Shown piece by piece: positions 15,870 through 25,864 of a stretch of 50,627 nt of DNA. Source of the DNA: an uncultured Bacilli bacterium (lineage in GTDB: Bacteria > Bacillota_I > Bacilli_A > RF39 > UBA660). The translations under genes were made by a program, and so were the position numbers. Each line of letters starts with the position of its first letter. Position 1 is the first letter of the stretch. The notes beneath the pieces are model-generated. The model was not told the DNA's origin, made no database searches, and saw nothing but the letters and a program-made list of their open reading frames with translations. Location of the stretch: positions 1 to 50,627 of the forward strand of contig CANQFE010000004.1 of NCBI GenBank assembly GCA_947598285.1, written 5' to 3'.

Positions 15870-18432
15870 ACCAATTCACCCCATAATCATGACTCACTTT
15901 TAAAGGAACAGATAATTGAATTGTATTAGTCATAATATCTGTTACAATTTTTTCGACTTTAGCTTTCTCTTCTTCTAAAACATCAAAGATAAGTTCATCA
16001 TGAACCTGTAAAACCATTTTTGTTTGAATATTTTCTTTTTGAAAAGCTGTATAAATTTCAACCATCGCTTTCTTAATAATATCGGCACTAGTTCCCTGAA
16101 TTGGTGTATTAAGAGCAATTCTTTCTCCTGCTTGCCTTACCATATATTGTGAACTATTTAATTCTGGAATAATTCTTCGGCGTTTTAAAAGAGTTCTTGT
16201 TTCTCCCGTTTGATAAGCTTCTTCCACAACCCGATCCATATATTGCTTGACACCTGGATATAATTCATAATATTTTTCAATAAATTCTTTGGCTTCTTTT
16301 GGACTAATTTCCAAGTTTTCACCTAACCCATATCCACTAATGCCATAAACAATTCCAAAAATAACGGCTTTAGCTGTACTTCGCATTTTTTTAGTAACTT
16401 CACTTTCTTTTAAACCATAAATATCAGCCGCGACTTTAGTATGAATATCAGCATCTTTTAGGAAAGCTTCTTGAAGTTCCTTTGAACCAGAAATATGAGC
16501 CAAAATACGTAATTCAATCTGTGAATAATCAGCACTTAAAAAATAATCATTACAAGGCAAAAACGCTTTTCTTATTTTTCTTCCTTCTTCATCACGAACA
16601 GGAATGTTTTGTAAATTAGGTTCAGTTGAAGATAGCCGTCCAGTTCTTGCAAAATTTTGTTTAAAAATAGTATGAATCTTCCCATCTTCTGAAATATAAT
16701 TTTCCATTCCCTCTAAATAGGTAGAATAAAGTTTGGTGGCATTTCGATATTCCAAAATTTTTGCAATCATGGGATGCATTCCCAATAACTTATGAAGAAC
16801 TTTAACATCAGTTTTATATCCTTTTGTAGTCTTTTTTCCACCTGGTAAACCAAGTTTTAAAAATAAAATTTCTCCTAATTGTTTCGGACTAGCAATATTA
16901 AATTCCTCACCAGCTAATTCATAAATTTCTTTTGTTAATTCATCAATTTTAACTTTCATTTCCTCTTTCATGATATTTAAAACTGCAACATCAACTTTCA
17001 TTCCTGTAATTTCCATATCAGCCAAAACTGGCGAAAGAGGCATTTCAATATTTTGAAATAAATCAAACATATCTTCTTTTTTTAAATCAGCAATAGCTTT
17101 ATCTCTTTCATCAAAGATAAATTTACTTTTTAAAACAATTTCTTTTTTCCAAGTTTCATCAAAATTATTTTTTTTCTTCCATAAATTTTCTAAAAACTCG
17201 ACATGATATCCAGATGGTACCATATAATAGGCAATATCATCTTTACTACTATCCTGTAAAAGAGCATAAGCAATCATCAAATCAGTATCGACAGGAAAAA
17301 AGGAAATTCCAAGGCGATGAAATAAAACAATGGCTTTTTTATAATCATAAGTATAAAGAACTTTATCCTTTATTTTTTGAATTACTTTAGGAATCAATGA
17401 AACAGGAACAAAATAATCATGTCCTGGAAAAGAAAGACCCATCCCTAAAAGATTAGCTTGATGATAGTTAGTTCCGTCTAATTCTAAATAAAATGCATAA
17501 CAGGCGTTTTCCATAATTTCCTCTGGATCACTTATCTCAATATAATTTGCTTGAACATTAATTTCTTCTTTTTTGAGTGATTTTAAAAAGGAATAAAACT
17601 CTAATTCTTCATAAAGATGATACAACTCTTCTCCTTCTAATTTTTGATAACGAATCTCTTCTAAATCTTTTACTTCAAGAGGAACTTCACGATAAATTGT
17701 TGCAAGTTCTTGACTCATAAAAGCATTTTGTTTATCAGCTAATAATCTTTCTTTTGTCTTTCCTTTTACTTCATCAATATGTTCATAAATACCTTCTAAA
17801 GAACCATAAGTTTGTAAAAGACTTAAAGCCGTTTTTTCGCCAACGCCTTTCACACCAGGAATATTATCCGAAGAATCTCCAGCCAAAGCCTTTAAATCAA
17901 TAATTTTAATTGGTTCCATTTGATAATCTTCATGAAATTTCGAAACATCATAACGAATATAATCTTTTTGTTTTAAAAGCTTCATCTCTAACTGAGGGCT
18001 AACAAGCTGTAATAAATCTCGATCAGAACTAATAATTGTTCCAACAAAATCAGGATCTTCTTCAACCATTTTAGCAAATGTTCCAATAATATCATCCGCT
18101 TCATAAGGGGCAAGTTCAAAATAAGGAATTCCCATAGCTTTTAAAATTTTTCTAGCATAAGGTTCTTGTAAATGAAGCTCTTCAGGAGTTTTCTTTCTTC
18201 CTTCTTTATAAAAATCATATTTTTCTTTCCGAAAATTTTTGCCAATATCAAAAGCAACTGCAATATATTCTGGTTGTTCTTCTTCAATAATTTTATGCAT
18301 CATTCCAACAAAACCATACAAAGCATTGGTAGGAAATCCTTTGGAATTTTTCAGTAAGGAACCTGAGTACGCAGTTGCGTAATAACTACGAAAAAGCAAA
18401 TTATTTCCATCTACTAAAATTATTTTTTTCAT
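15856..18432 (-). CDS. polA: DNA polymerase I
   Basis: 5'-3' exonuclease domain plus DYSQIELRILAH and QVHDELIFDV. Confidence 0.97.
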   Translation of the reverse strand: MKKIILVDGNNLLFRSYYATAYSGSLLKNSKGFPTNALYGFVGMMHKIIEEEQPEYIAVAFDIGKNFRKEKYDFYKEGRKKTPEELHLQEPYARKILKAMGIPYFELAPYEADDIIGTFAKMVEEDPDFVGTIISSDRDLLQLVSPQLEMKLLKQKDYIRYDVSKFHEDYQMEPIKIIDLKALAGDSSDNIPGVKGVGEKTALSLLQTYGSLEGIYEHIDEVKGKTKERLLADKQNAFMSQELATIYREVPLEVKDLEEIRYQKLEGEELYHLYEELEFYSFLKSLKKEEINVQANYIEISDPEEIMENACYAFYLELDGTNYHQANLLGMGLSFPGHDYFVPVSLIPKVIQKIKDKVLYTYDYKKAIVLFHRLGISFFPVDTDLMIAYALLQDSSKDDIAYYMVPSGYHVEFLENLWKKKNNFDETWKKEIVLKSKFIFDERDKAIADLKKEDMFDLFQNIEMPLSPVLADMEITGMKVDVAVLNIMKEEMKVKIDELTKEIYELAGEEFNIASPKQLGEILFLKLGLPGGKKTTKGYKTDVKVLHKLLGMHPMIAKILEYRNATKLYSTYLEGMENYISEDGKIHTIFKQNFARTGRLSSTEPNLQNIPVRDEEGRKIRKAFLPCNDYFLSADYSQIELRILAHISGSKELQEAFLKDADIHTKVAADIYGLKESEVTKKMRSTAKAVIFGIVYGISGYGLGENLEISPKEAKEFIEKYYELYPGVKQYMDRVVEEAYQTGETRTLLKRRRIIPELNSSQYMVRQAGERIALNTPIQGTSADIIKKAMVEIYTAFQKENIQTKMVLQVHDELIFDVLEEEKAKVEKIVTDIMTNTIQLSVPLKVSHDYGVNWYDTK

Positions 18433-18539
18433 TTTTTACTACCTCTCTTTTGTAACTTAAACTTATTGTAACAAATTCCTTGCAAAAAGTCTTTAGTTTC
18501 AAGAAAAAAAATATTGTCATTATTCCAAAAAAAAGAAGC

Positions 18540-19280
18540 TTAATTCACCTTCTCCAATTTTTGATAAACATAATTTTCTCCATCAAAAACAAAATGATAT
18601 TCGTAGCTTGAAGCTTCATCTAAATAATCTTGAACGGTAATACTAGGCTCATCTTCTTTTTCCCATTCATACGATATTTCATCGATTAGTTTTGATTCAT
18701 TAATATCAGCATAAACTTTAACTGTTGCCTTTTTTTCTTCTGTATCAATGACATCTTCCCAATTGCTTTTCACATAAATTAATTTTTCAGTTAAAATATA
18801 TTCTGTCTCATTTTTCTTGGCACTGACCAAAACTCTCGAAAAATAAGAACTTAAACTTCCATCACAACCAGTTAAATAAGTATAACTCTTACTTCCTTTA
18901 TCATATTTAAAAGCACATAAATATTGACTTACAATATAACCCGAATCATGAGCAAAAGTCACATTTCCAAAAATTTTATGAACTCGAAGAGCAATTTCTT
19001 CTTCAGGAATATATTCCGTTTCTTTTTCTTTTAAATAATCAACAAATGCTGTTCCCAAAATAAATTCATTTGAAAACGTTCCTTTTCGATAAACATCAGA
19101 AAGAGAAATGACACTATCACTGGGATTTGCTCTTTCATAAAGTTCTTTTACTCTTTCATCATCTAAAGATAACTCAATCCATTCATTTTCATGAGTTTCT
19201 GGTTTTGGAAAGAAAAAAAATACTCCTAACATTCCCAAAAGAATCACAAAAACAATTCCTAAAATAACATATTTTTTCAT
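18540..19280 (-). CDS. Hypothetical membrane-anchored exported protein
   Basis: N-terminal TM (VILGIVFVILLGMLGVFFFF), soluble remainder; no recognised domain. Confidence 0.6.
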   Translation of the reverse strand: MKKYVILGIVFVILLGMLGVFFFFPKPETHENEWIELSLDDERVKELYERANPSDSVISLSDVYRKGTFSNEFILGTAFVDYLKEKETEYIPEEEIALRVHKIFGNVTFAHDSGYIVSQYLCAFKYDKGSKSYTYLTGCDGSLSSYFSRVLVSAKKNETEYILTEKLIYVKSNWEDVIDTEEKKATVKVYADINESKLIDEISYEWEKEDEPSITVQDYLDEASSYEYHFVFDGENYVYQKLEKVN

Positions 19281-19355
19281 TTTTGAAACCTCTATTTCTC
19301 TTTCATTTTACCACAGAAAAAAGAAAAACCATAGATTTATTTCAAGAAAAATACA

Positions 19356-20144
19356 TTATTTCATAAGTCTTTTCATATTACGAATAGCACTTTTTTCAAT
19401 CCGCGAGACTTGAGCTTGACTAATTTTTAACATTTTCGCAATTTCCATTTGTGTTTTGCCCATCATATAACGGTCCAAAAGAATTTTTTTCTCTCTTTCT
19501 TTAAGTTTTTGTAAAGCTCTTTCTAAAAGCATTCTTTCATCACGACTATCATTTTGTTCCTTGCAATCGGCTAATTGATCGGCTAAATAAATAGGTTCTC
19601 CTCCATCATGATAAATTGGTTCAAAAATACTAACAGGTTCTTTTAAAGCATCGATAGCATTGGCTACTTGATAAACACTGATTTGAAAATGATTCGCTAC
19701 CTCTTCAAAAGTAGGTTCTTTCCCTGTTTTTTGCAAAACTTCTTCTTGATAAGACAAAATTTGATAAGCTAAATCTTTAATTCCTCTACTGACTCTTAAA
19801 GAACTTTGATTATCTCGAATAAATCTTCGAATCTCTCCCGAAATAAGTGGAATAGCATAAGTACTTAATTTTAACTCATAAGATAAATCAAAATTTTCAA
19901 TAGCTTTAATTAGTCCAATAACTCCAACTTGAAATAAATCATCTAAATTAACATTATGTCTTCGAAACCTTCTTAAAACACTTAGTACCAATTTCAAATT
20001 ACTATTAATTAGCTCCTCTTTGGCCTTAGTATCCCCTTGTTGAAATCTTAAAAACAACTCTGTTTGTTCTTCTTGAGAAAGAACCTTTAAATCATTTGTA
20101 TTGACACCTGTAAGTTCAACTTTATATTTTGCCATTTTTTTCAC
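19356..20144 (-). CDS. sigG: RNA polymerase sporulation sigma factor SigG
   Basis: KYKVELTGVNTNDLKVLS N-terminus and sigma 2/3/4 regions closely matching SigG. Confidence 0.9.
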   Translation of the reverse strand: MKKMAKYKVELTGVNTNDLKVLSQEEQTELFLRFQQGDTKAKEELINSNLKLVLSVLRRFRRHNVNLDDLFQVGVIGLIKAIENFDLSYELKLSTYAIPLISGEIRRFIRDNQSSLRVSRGIKDLAYQILSYQEEVLQKTGKEPTFEEVANHFQISVYQVANAIDALKEPVSIFEPIYHDGGEPIYLADQLADCKEQNDSRDERMLLERALQKLKEREKKILLDRYMMGKTQMEIAKMLKISQAQVSRIEKSAIRNMKRLMK

Positions 20145-20186
20145 CCATATTGTTTATGGCCAAAAAGAAAAGTTTTTATGCAAAAA

Positions 20187-21215
20187 TTATAGTTTTTTTA
20201 AAGCTTCTACAGCCTCTTCTAAAGTAGAAACTGCAATTAAATGAATATCATATCCTTTTTCATTTTTCACCGCGACTGCTTCTTCATAATTTTCTAATGG
20301 AACCAAAAATACATCTGCTTTTTTCTTAACCGCACCAATTAATTTATAACGAACTCCCCCGATTTCTCCTACATTTCCTAAAACATCAATCGTTCCTGTT
20401 CCAATAATTTTTTTCCCTTTGGTAATATCTTCTTCAACTAAAGAATTATAAAGTGCTAAAGCCATCATAAGTCCTCCTGATGGACCAGCTTCACTCGCTT
20501 TCGTATGAATCGATGCACTTGGTTCTTCTTCATAATCATAAGTAATCGTCATAGCAATTCCAATTTTAGGAACACCATCTAATAAATAAACTTCCGCATC
20601 AGCATCAACTTCTTTATTATTTCTTAAAACCCGAATTGTGACATGGTCTTTTTCTTGATGAGAACTAATAATGTTTCTTAAATCTTCCGTTTTAGAAATA
20701 CTTTTTCCATCGACACTTAAAATAAGGTCAAATAACTTGATAGTTGTTTTAGCATTTTCATCAATGTATGTCACATGAATATTTTCTTTTTGAATAGAAA
20801 CTGGTTTTCCAGCAAAACGATAAGATGAAATAATCGCCGAATCAATAGATTGCTGAGTTGATATTTTATCTGCTTGAAATCTTTCTTCAAATGATTCATT
20901 TTCTAAAGTAAGTTCTGATACAGGAACAATATCCCAATCAGGAATAAGATAAGAAAGAAGTAAAAAAGGCACACTTCCTCGAACCATAGAAACATAAGCC
21001 ATACCAATTTCACCTTTGGTTTCATAGCCATTTTCAACCGTAATTCGATTTTCTAAATTGACCATTCCTCCTGGAGTATAAATTTTATAAGGTAATTCAT
21101 ACTGAAATAAGACAATCAAAAAAAGAAAAATAAGAATATATTTATAATTTTCAGAAAAAAACTGTTTTATTTTATTCCACATTATGTTTGATATCCTCCT
21201 AATATATTCTATCAA
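20187..21215 (-). CDS. PDZ + Lon-type serine protease (YlbL/SepM-like)
   Basis: Single N-terminal TM, PDZ-like region, EAGPSGGLMMALALYN and Lon Ser/Lys region. Confidence 0.87.
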   Translation of the reverse strand: MIEYIRRISNIMWNKIKQFFSENYKYILIFLFLIVLFQYELPYKIYTPGGMVNLENRITVENGYETKGEIGMAYVSMVRGSVPFLLLSYLIPDWDIVPVSELTLENESFEERFQADKISTQQSIDSAIISSYRFAGKPVSIQKENIHVTYIDENAKTTIKLFDLILSVDGKSISKTEDLRNIISSHQEKDHVTIRVLRNNKEVDADAEVYLLDGVPKIGIAMTITYDYEEEPSASIHTKASEAGPSGGLMMALALYNSLVEEDITKGKKIIGTGTIDVLGNVGEIGGVRYKLIGAVKKKADVFLVPLENYEEAVAVKNEKGYDIHLIAVSTLEEAVEALKKL

Positions 21216-21298
21216 AAAGAGAAATGTTTAGCACAGCTAGGATAAAAATTTGACAAAATTTGACAAATAAGATTTTATTTTGAAACATAAAATAAAAT

Positions 21299-22183
21299 AT
21301 GAAACAAAATAAACTTCCTCTTTTTTTTCTTGTTTTTTTAACAATTTTACTCTTTCAAAAAAACATAATCATTCAAAAATCTGTAATATCTTCTTGTGAA
21401 TTATTTTTTACAAAACTTTTTCCTTCTTTATTTCCCATGATGATTTTATCTGATTTATTCATTTATTTTGGCCTTCCTGAACTTTTATGTCATTTTTTTG
21501 GTTCTTTTTTTTCGAAAATATTTCATACTTCACCTTATGGAGCTTTTGTCTTTTTCATCTCTTGTTTTTCTGGAACGCCTGCCAATTCTTACGTCATTAA
21601 AAATTTATATCTTCAAAAAAATATAACCAAAGAAGAAGCATCTTCTCTTCTTTCATTTGCCTTTTTTTCAAATCCCTTATTTTTATATACTATGCTTTCC
21701 CTTATTTTTAAAAGTCATCCTTCTAGTATTTTAAAATTAATTCTTCTTCCCTATTTCGTTAATATTTTAATTGGTATTATCAAAAAAACAAAAAGTGAAG
21801 AAAAAACACTGATTCCTTCTCAACCAAAAATGCCATTTGGTACATTTCTTTCAACAAGTATTAAAAATGCAATGAACACTCTTCTTTTAATACTAGGTTC
21901 TGTAACATTATTTTTTATATTAAATGCTTTACTGAATGGATTTCATCATCCTCTTTTATCAGGAATTTTAGAAATTTCTCAAGGATTAAATTCTTTAATT
22001 TCCTGGAAATCTCCTTATCAAATTAAAGAATTATTAGCAATCATTATGATTAGTTTTGGTGGATTATCAATTCATTTACAAATCAAAGGAATTTTATGTG
22101 ATACAGATATTTCTTATTGGGAGTTTTTAAAAGGAAGAATCAAACAAACAGTATTAAGTATTCTATTTCTTTTTCTTTTTTAA
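21299..22183 (+). CDS. ylbJ: Sporulation integral membrane protein YlbJ
   Basis: Nucleoside-recognition-like membrane protein; FFTKLFPSLFPMMILSDLF, SCFSGTPANSYVI. Confidence 0.85.
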   Translation: MKQNKLPLFFLVFLTILLFQKNIIIQKSVISSCELFFTKLFPSLFPMMILSDLFIYFGLPELLCHFFGSFFSKIFHTSPYGAFVFFISCFSGTPANSYVIKNLYLQKNITKEEASSLLSFAFFSNPLFLYTMLSLIFKSHPSSILKLILLPYFVNILIGIIKKTKSEEKTLIPSQPKMPFGTFLSTSIKNAMNTLLLILGSVTLFFILNALLNGFHHPLLSGILEISQGLNSLISWKSPYQIKELLAIIMISFGGLSIHLQIKGILCDTDISYWEFLKGRIKQTVLSILFLFLF

Positions 22184-22223
22184 CAAATTTCATATGCCAA
22201 ATTTCTAAAAAGGTGACAAAAGT

Positions 22224-22255
22224 ACAAACATTTTTTTCTTTTTTTTCATAATTTA
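22224..22255 (+). promoter_or_regulatory. Possible mother-cell sigma (SigE/SigK-type) promoter upstream of BclA-like gene
   Basis: CATAATTTA matches CATAnnnTA -10; AC dinucleotide 17 nt upstream. Confidence 0.35.
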
Positions 22256-22274
22256 CACTAGAAGGGAGAAATTT

Positions 22275-23099
22275 ATGAATAATAGCGATTACCAAAGAGC
22301 ATATAATTACGTAAAATGTTATAATCAAAATCGATTTGCCACAGGTTGCTGCTGTTCATCTGGTGGAATAACAGGACCAACTGGGCCGACAGGGCCACAA
22401 GGACCAGCCACAATTAGCGTTGGAACAACAACTTTAGGATTACCAGGAACAGATCCAAGTGTTGTAAATAGTGGCACACCAACAAATGTTATTTTAGATT
22501 TTACAATTCCAAGTGGACCGACAGGGCCAATTGGTTTAACTGGTGAAACGGGACCAACGGGACCTGAAGGACCGACAGGACCACAAGGACCAACTGGTTT
22601 AACTGGTGAAACCGGACCAACGGGACCTGAAGGACCGACAGGACCACAAGGGCCAACTGGACCTGCAGGTGGAGGATTAGCAGCTTATGGAGGATTATAT
22701 AGTACTACTCCACAGAGCATCACAGGAACTGGTGGAACTGCTGATGCAATTCTTTTAGCAAATGCTATGCCATTAAGTAACGAAACTCAAGGAACAAATA
22801 CTTTAACTGTTGAAGAAGCTGGAGACTATGAAATTACCTATACCGTGAATACAACTCCAACAACTGCAGCAGGAACCATAGAAGTTTATGCTACAGAAGG
22901 TGGAACAGAAATTCCTGAAAGTAATGATACTCAAACAGTAGGAAATGGAACTACTACAACATTTCAAAAAACTTTTATTACCACGTTAGATGCAAATGAT
23001 GAAATTGGCTTGTCCATTGAATCAGACACTTCCGGAGATTTAACAGTCAACAATGCTACGATAACAGTTAAAAAATTAAGTCCTACTACCACAGCCTAA
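22275..23099 (+). CDS. BclA-like collagen-repeat spore surface glycoprotein
   Basis: [11 protein letters not shown] collagen triplets followed by BclA-like beta-rich C-terminal domain. Confidence 0.85.
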   Translation: MNNSDYQRAYNYVKCYNQNRFATGCCCSSGGITGPTGPTGPQGPATISVGTTTLGLPGTDPSVVNSGTPTNVILDFTIPSGPTGPIGLTGETGPTGPEGPTGPQGPTGLTGETGPTGPEGPTGPQGPTGPAGGGLAAYGGLYSTTPQSITGTGGTADAILLANAMPLSNETQGTNTLTVEEAGDYEITYTVNTTPTTAAGTIEVYATEGGTEIPESNDTQTVGNGTTTTFQKTFITTLDANDEIGLSIESDTSGDLTVNNATITVKKLSPTTTA

Positions 23100-23138
23100 C
23101 CTACAAAACTCTTTCTTTCCTTTATTCTTAAAAACTAA

Positions 23139-23173
23139 ATCATCAAAAGAGGTTTTTCATAAATCTCTTTTTT
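23139..23173. terminator. Terminator between BclA-like gene and convergent T4SS operon
   Basis: GAGGTTT-ttcat-AAATCTC followed by T-run. Confidence 0.5.
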
Positions 23174-23203
23174 CATCAAAAAAGAATAGGTAATCACCTA
23201 CTC

Positions 23204-24988
23204 CTATAAACCTCCTCCTGAACCAAAAGAATCTAATTCTTCCTGGGTAACAATAATATTAATTCGCATTCTTCGATTTCCACAGACAAATAAGGCTTCT
23301 CCTTGATTATAATATTTAATACTATCCTTTTCACTTTCATTTAAATCAATTAATTGGGATAAATCATCAACAGCTTGTTTTCGAAGACCCATAATGAGAT
23401 AATACGAAGCATTATCAAAAATAGCTTTTCCATGAACAAGAACATTTGGAGCTGCAAAGTCAGTTGGTTGTTGTGTAATAATAATTGTTCCAGTATTATA
23501 TTTTCTACTTCGTCTTTGAATCTGAGCCAAAAATTCTGCTCCAAGTTCATTACGAGTCGAAAGTAAAACATGCGCTTCATCAACAAACATCACTGTGTTT
23601 ACAGAAGGATCTAGACATAAACCCCAAGCATATTTTAAGATATTAAAGAATAAAGCATTTCTTACATTTTCATCAGCATTCATAAGCTCTTTAATATTAA
23701 AAACAATAAAATCACTTTGAATATTTAAAGTAGTATGACCAGTAAAATAATAACGAAGCTCCTTAACAAGAGGACGAATTTTAAGTTCCAATCGTTCCAT
23801 AACATCACGTTCATGCGTTTTCTCTGTCATTGCTAAAAGTCTTCCTTTAATGGTCGCATAAACATCATCAAAAGTTGGATAATCTTCACTCGTAAATTTC
23901 GTATAATCTGTATCAAAATCAATTTTATAACGTTTATAAGTGTCTTGAACAACTTCACTAAACATCGTCAATACATCTTCTTCAATTTCAGGATTATAAT
24001 ATTTCATAAATGCTTTTAATTGTTGAATTGTTCTTGTTAAAACTGTATATCCTAATCCTTGATTAATTTCTTCTTCATCAGCATCAATGACAACTTCCAA
24101 TGGGTTTACCATACCAAATTCTCCACCTTTACCAAGGTCAAGAAAATCACCACCCATACTTCTTGCCATTTCTTCTAGCTCACCTTCAGGATCGATACAA
24201 ACTAACTTATATTCATTACGAATATGACTTCGAAGTAAGAGTTTCGCTGCTGTAGATTTACCAGAACCAGAAGTTCCTAAAATAATAATATTGGCATTAT
24301 TACGATTATTTTCTTTTTTAATTTGATATAAAAATTGATTAAATAAAACAACTCCACCAGAAAAATCTACTCCAAGTAAAGTACTATTTCCAGGATCTTT
24401 AATACTATCAAAAATAAATGGATACATTGCCGCGATCGTAACAGAAGGAATAGGTGACCCAATTCTATCTTCTACATCTTGTTTTGGAAAAATAGGAATC
24501 ATTGACTTTAAAACTTTTTCTTGTTCAAACATCAAAGAAATTCCACGCATTCCTAAAGCATCCAAGTAATTACGAACTTGCATCTTTTTTCCTTCCATTT
24601 CATCTTTCGTATCAGCCGAAATTAAAACGTGAAGTTGAAAATCAAAAATACGAGCTTGAGTAGCCACTAACATCGAAATAAATTGCTCTAATGATTCATA
24701 ATCTTGTCTAATTCTTTCTTGAATAGTTCGATCATGTTCTGATTGATAACGTAATTTTAATTCAGCAATTTCTTTATTAATCATTCGCTGCAAAGTTGAT
24801 AACTCAATTGGAACATGCTTTGCGACAATTTTAATTCCAGATAAATTAGTTAAATTAGCCAAATATCCTTGTTGAATAAATTTTGGATAGCTCACTATGG
24901 ATAAAATGGTACAATATTTTCCACTCATCATAAATTCAGTTGGCTTAAACTCAATTCCTTTTGGAGCTATTTGTGCTTTAATATTCAT
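23204..24988 (-). CDS. VirB4/TraE/ConE-like T4SS ATPase
   Basis: GTSGSGKST Walker A, VMFVDEAHVLL Walker B, CagE/TrbE/VirB-type N-region. Confidence 0.9.
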   Translation of the reverse strand: MNIKAQIAPKGIEFKPTEFMMSGKYCTILSIVSYPKFIQQGYLANLTNLSGIKIVAKHVPIELSTLQRMINKEIAELKLRYQSEHDRTIQERIRQDYESLEQFISMLVATQARIFDFQLHVLISADTKDEMEGKKMQVRNYLDALGMRGISLMFEQEKVLKSMIPIFPKQDVEDRIGSPIPSVTIAAMYPFIFDSIKDPGNSTLLGVDFSGGVVLFNQFLYQIKKENNRNNANIIILGTSGSGKSTAAKLLLRSHIRNEYKLVCIDPEGELEEMARSMGGDFLDLGKGGEFGMVNPLEVVIDADEEEINQGLGYTVLTRTIQQLKAFMKYYNPEIEEDVLTMFSEVVQDTYKRYKIDFDTDYTKFTSEDYPTFDDVYATIKGRLLAMTEKTHERDVMERLELKIRPLVKELRYYFTGHTTLNIQSDFIVFNIKELMNADENVRNALFFNILKYAWGLCLDPSVNTVMFVDEAHVLLSTRNELGAEFLAQIQRRSRKYNTGTIIITQQPTDFAAPNVLVHGKAIFDNASYYLIMGLRKQAVDDLSQLIDLNESEKDSIKYYNQGEALFVCGNRRMRINIIVTQEELDSFGSGGGL

Positions 24989-25554
24989 TATGGACTCACC
25001 ATCCCACTAAATGTTGTTGAAACTCCCCCATTAAAGAAATTATCTAAGATAACTCTTAAATCATTATTACTTGTTTGTTGACTACTTAAACCGCAATTAG
25101 CCAAATTACTAATTAAAGAATGTAGTCTTTTTTGAATCACATCCATTTTTCTCTCTTTAAAAAGGATATAATATTCTGTATCTACAACGTTATATTCTGC
25201 ACTCATAAACATATTCGCTTTATTAATATCCTGAGAAATTAATTTTCTTGTCACAGCATTGCTAGCATTATTATAAAGAATTTGTAACTGTGATAAATAG
25301 ACATTAATATCAACCGGACGATCAGCCACCACAAGCCAAAATTCAAAGTTAATAGAATTATAAAAATTTTGTAATTGATAAATAACATTATCTCTAGTTC
25401 CTGCATCTAAAATAAAGATATTTCGAGGCGCAACTTTGATTCCGGTTACATATTCACCATTTTCAAGTTCAATCATACCATTCATAATATTTTTGAGTGG
25501 CACCCAATCTTCACTCCATTTACTTCCGATTTCTTCTTTTTTATTTTTCGCCAT
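24988..25554 (-). CDS. TraC-like protein / detached VirB4 N-terminal segment
   Basis: 188 aa; TAATG overlap with the VirB4 ORF. Confidence 0.65.
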   Translation of the reverse strand: MAKNKKEEIGSKWSEDWVPLKNIMNGMIELENGEYVTGIKVAPRNIFILDAGTRDNVIYQLQNFYNSINFEFWLVVADRPVDINVYLSQLQILYNNASNAVTRKLISQDINKANMFMSAEYNVVDTEYYILFKERKMDVIQKRLHSLISNLANCGLSSQQTSNNDLRVILDNFFNGGVSTTFSGMVSP

Positions 25555-25849
25555 CTTTGATACACCAGCCTTTCCAATAATACCTCTTTCGATTCATTAT
25601 AAATGTAAAAATATTCATAAGTAATTGTAAAACATTATGATAATTCGGAACTGGAATTACCAAAAATCCCGATATCAAAGCTGGTAATAAAACAATTAAT
25701 GCCATCTGGAAGGTCATACCTTGAAATAGAAACAACATAATAAGTGTCGTCGCACAACCAATTCCAAAAATGGTCAAATCAACCGGTGTAAAAAAGCCCA
25801 ATATTAATTTTGATTGTTTTGTATTTGCCGGTATCAAATAATTATTCAT
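25541..25849 (-). CDS. PrgI family T4SS protein
   Basis: 102 aa, two TM, position immediately before VirB4 module. Confidence 0.8.
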   Translation of the reverse strand: MNNYLIPANTKQSKLILGFFTPVDLTIFGIGCATTLIMLFLFQGMTFQMALIVLLPALISGFLVIPVPNYHNVLQLLMNIFTFIMNRKRYYWKGWCIKDGEK

Positions 25850-25864
25850 AGTCTAATTCCCTTT

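Noticed and set aside
22360-22670. CRISPR-like or tandem DNA repeat array
   Set aside because: The periodicity is collagen Gly-x-y coding within one ORF, with no repeat/spacer structure.
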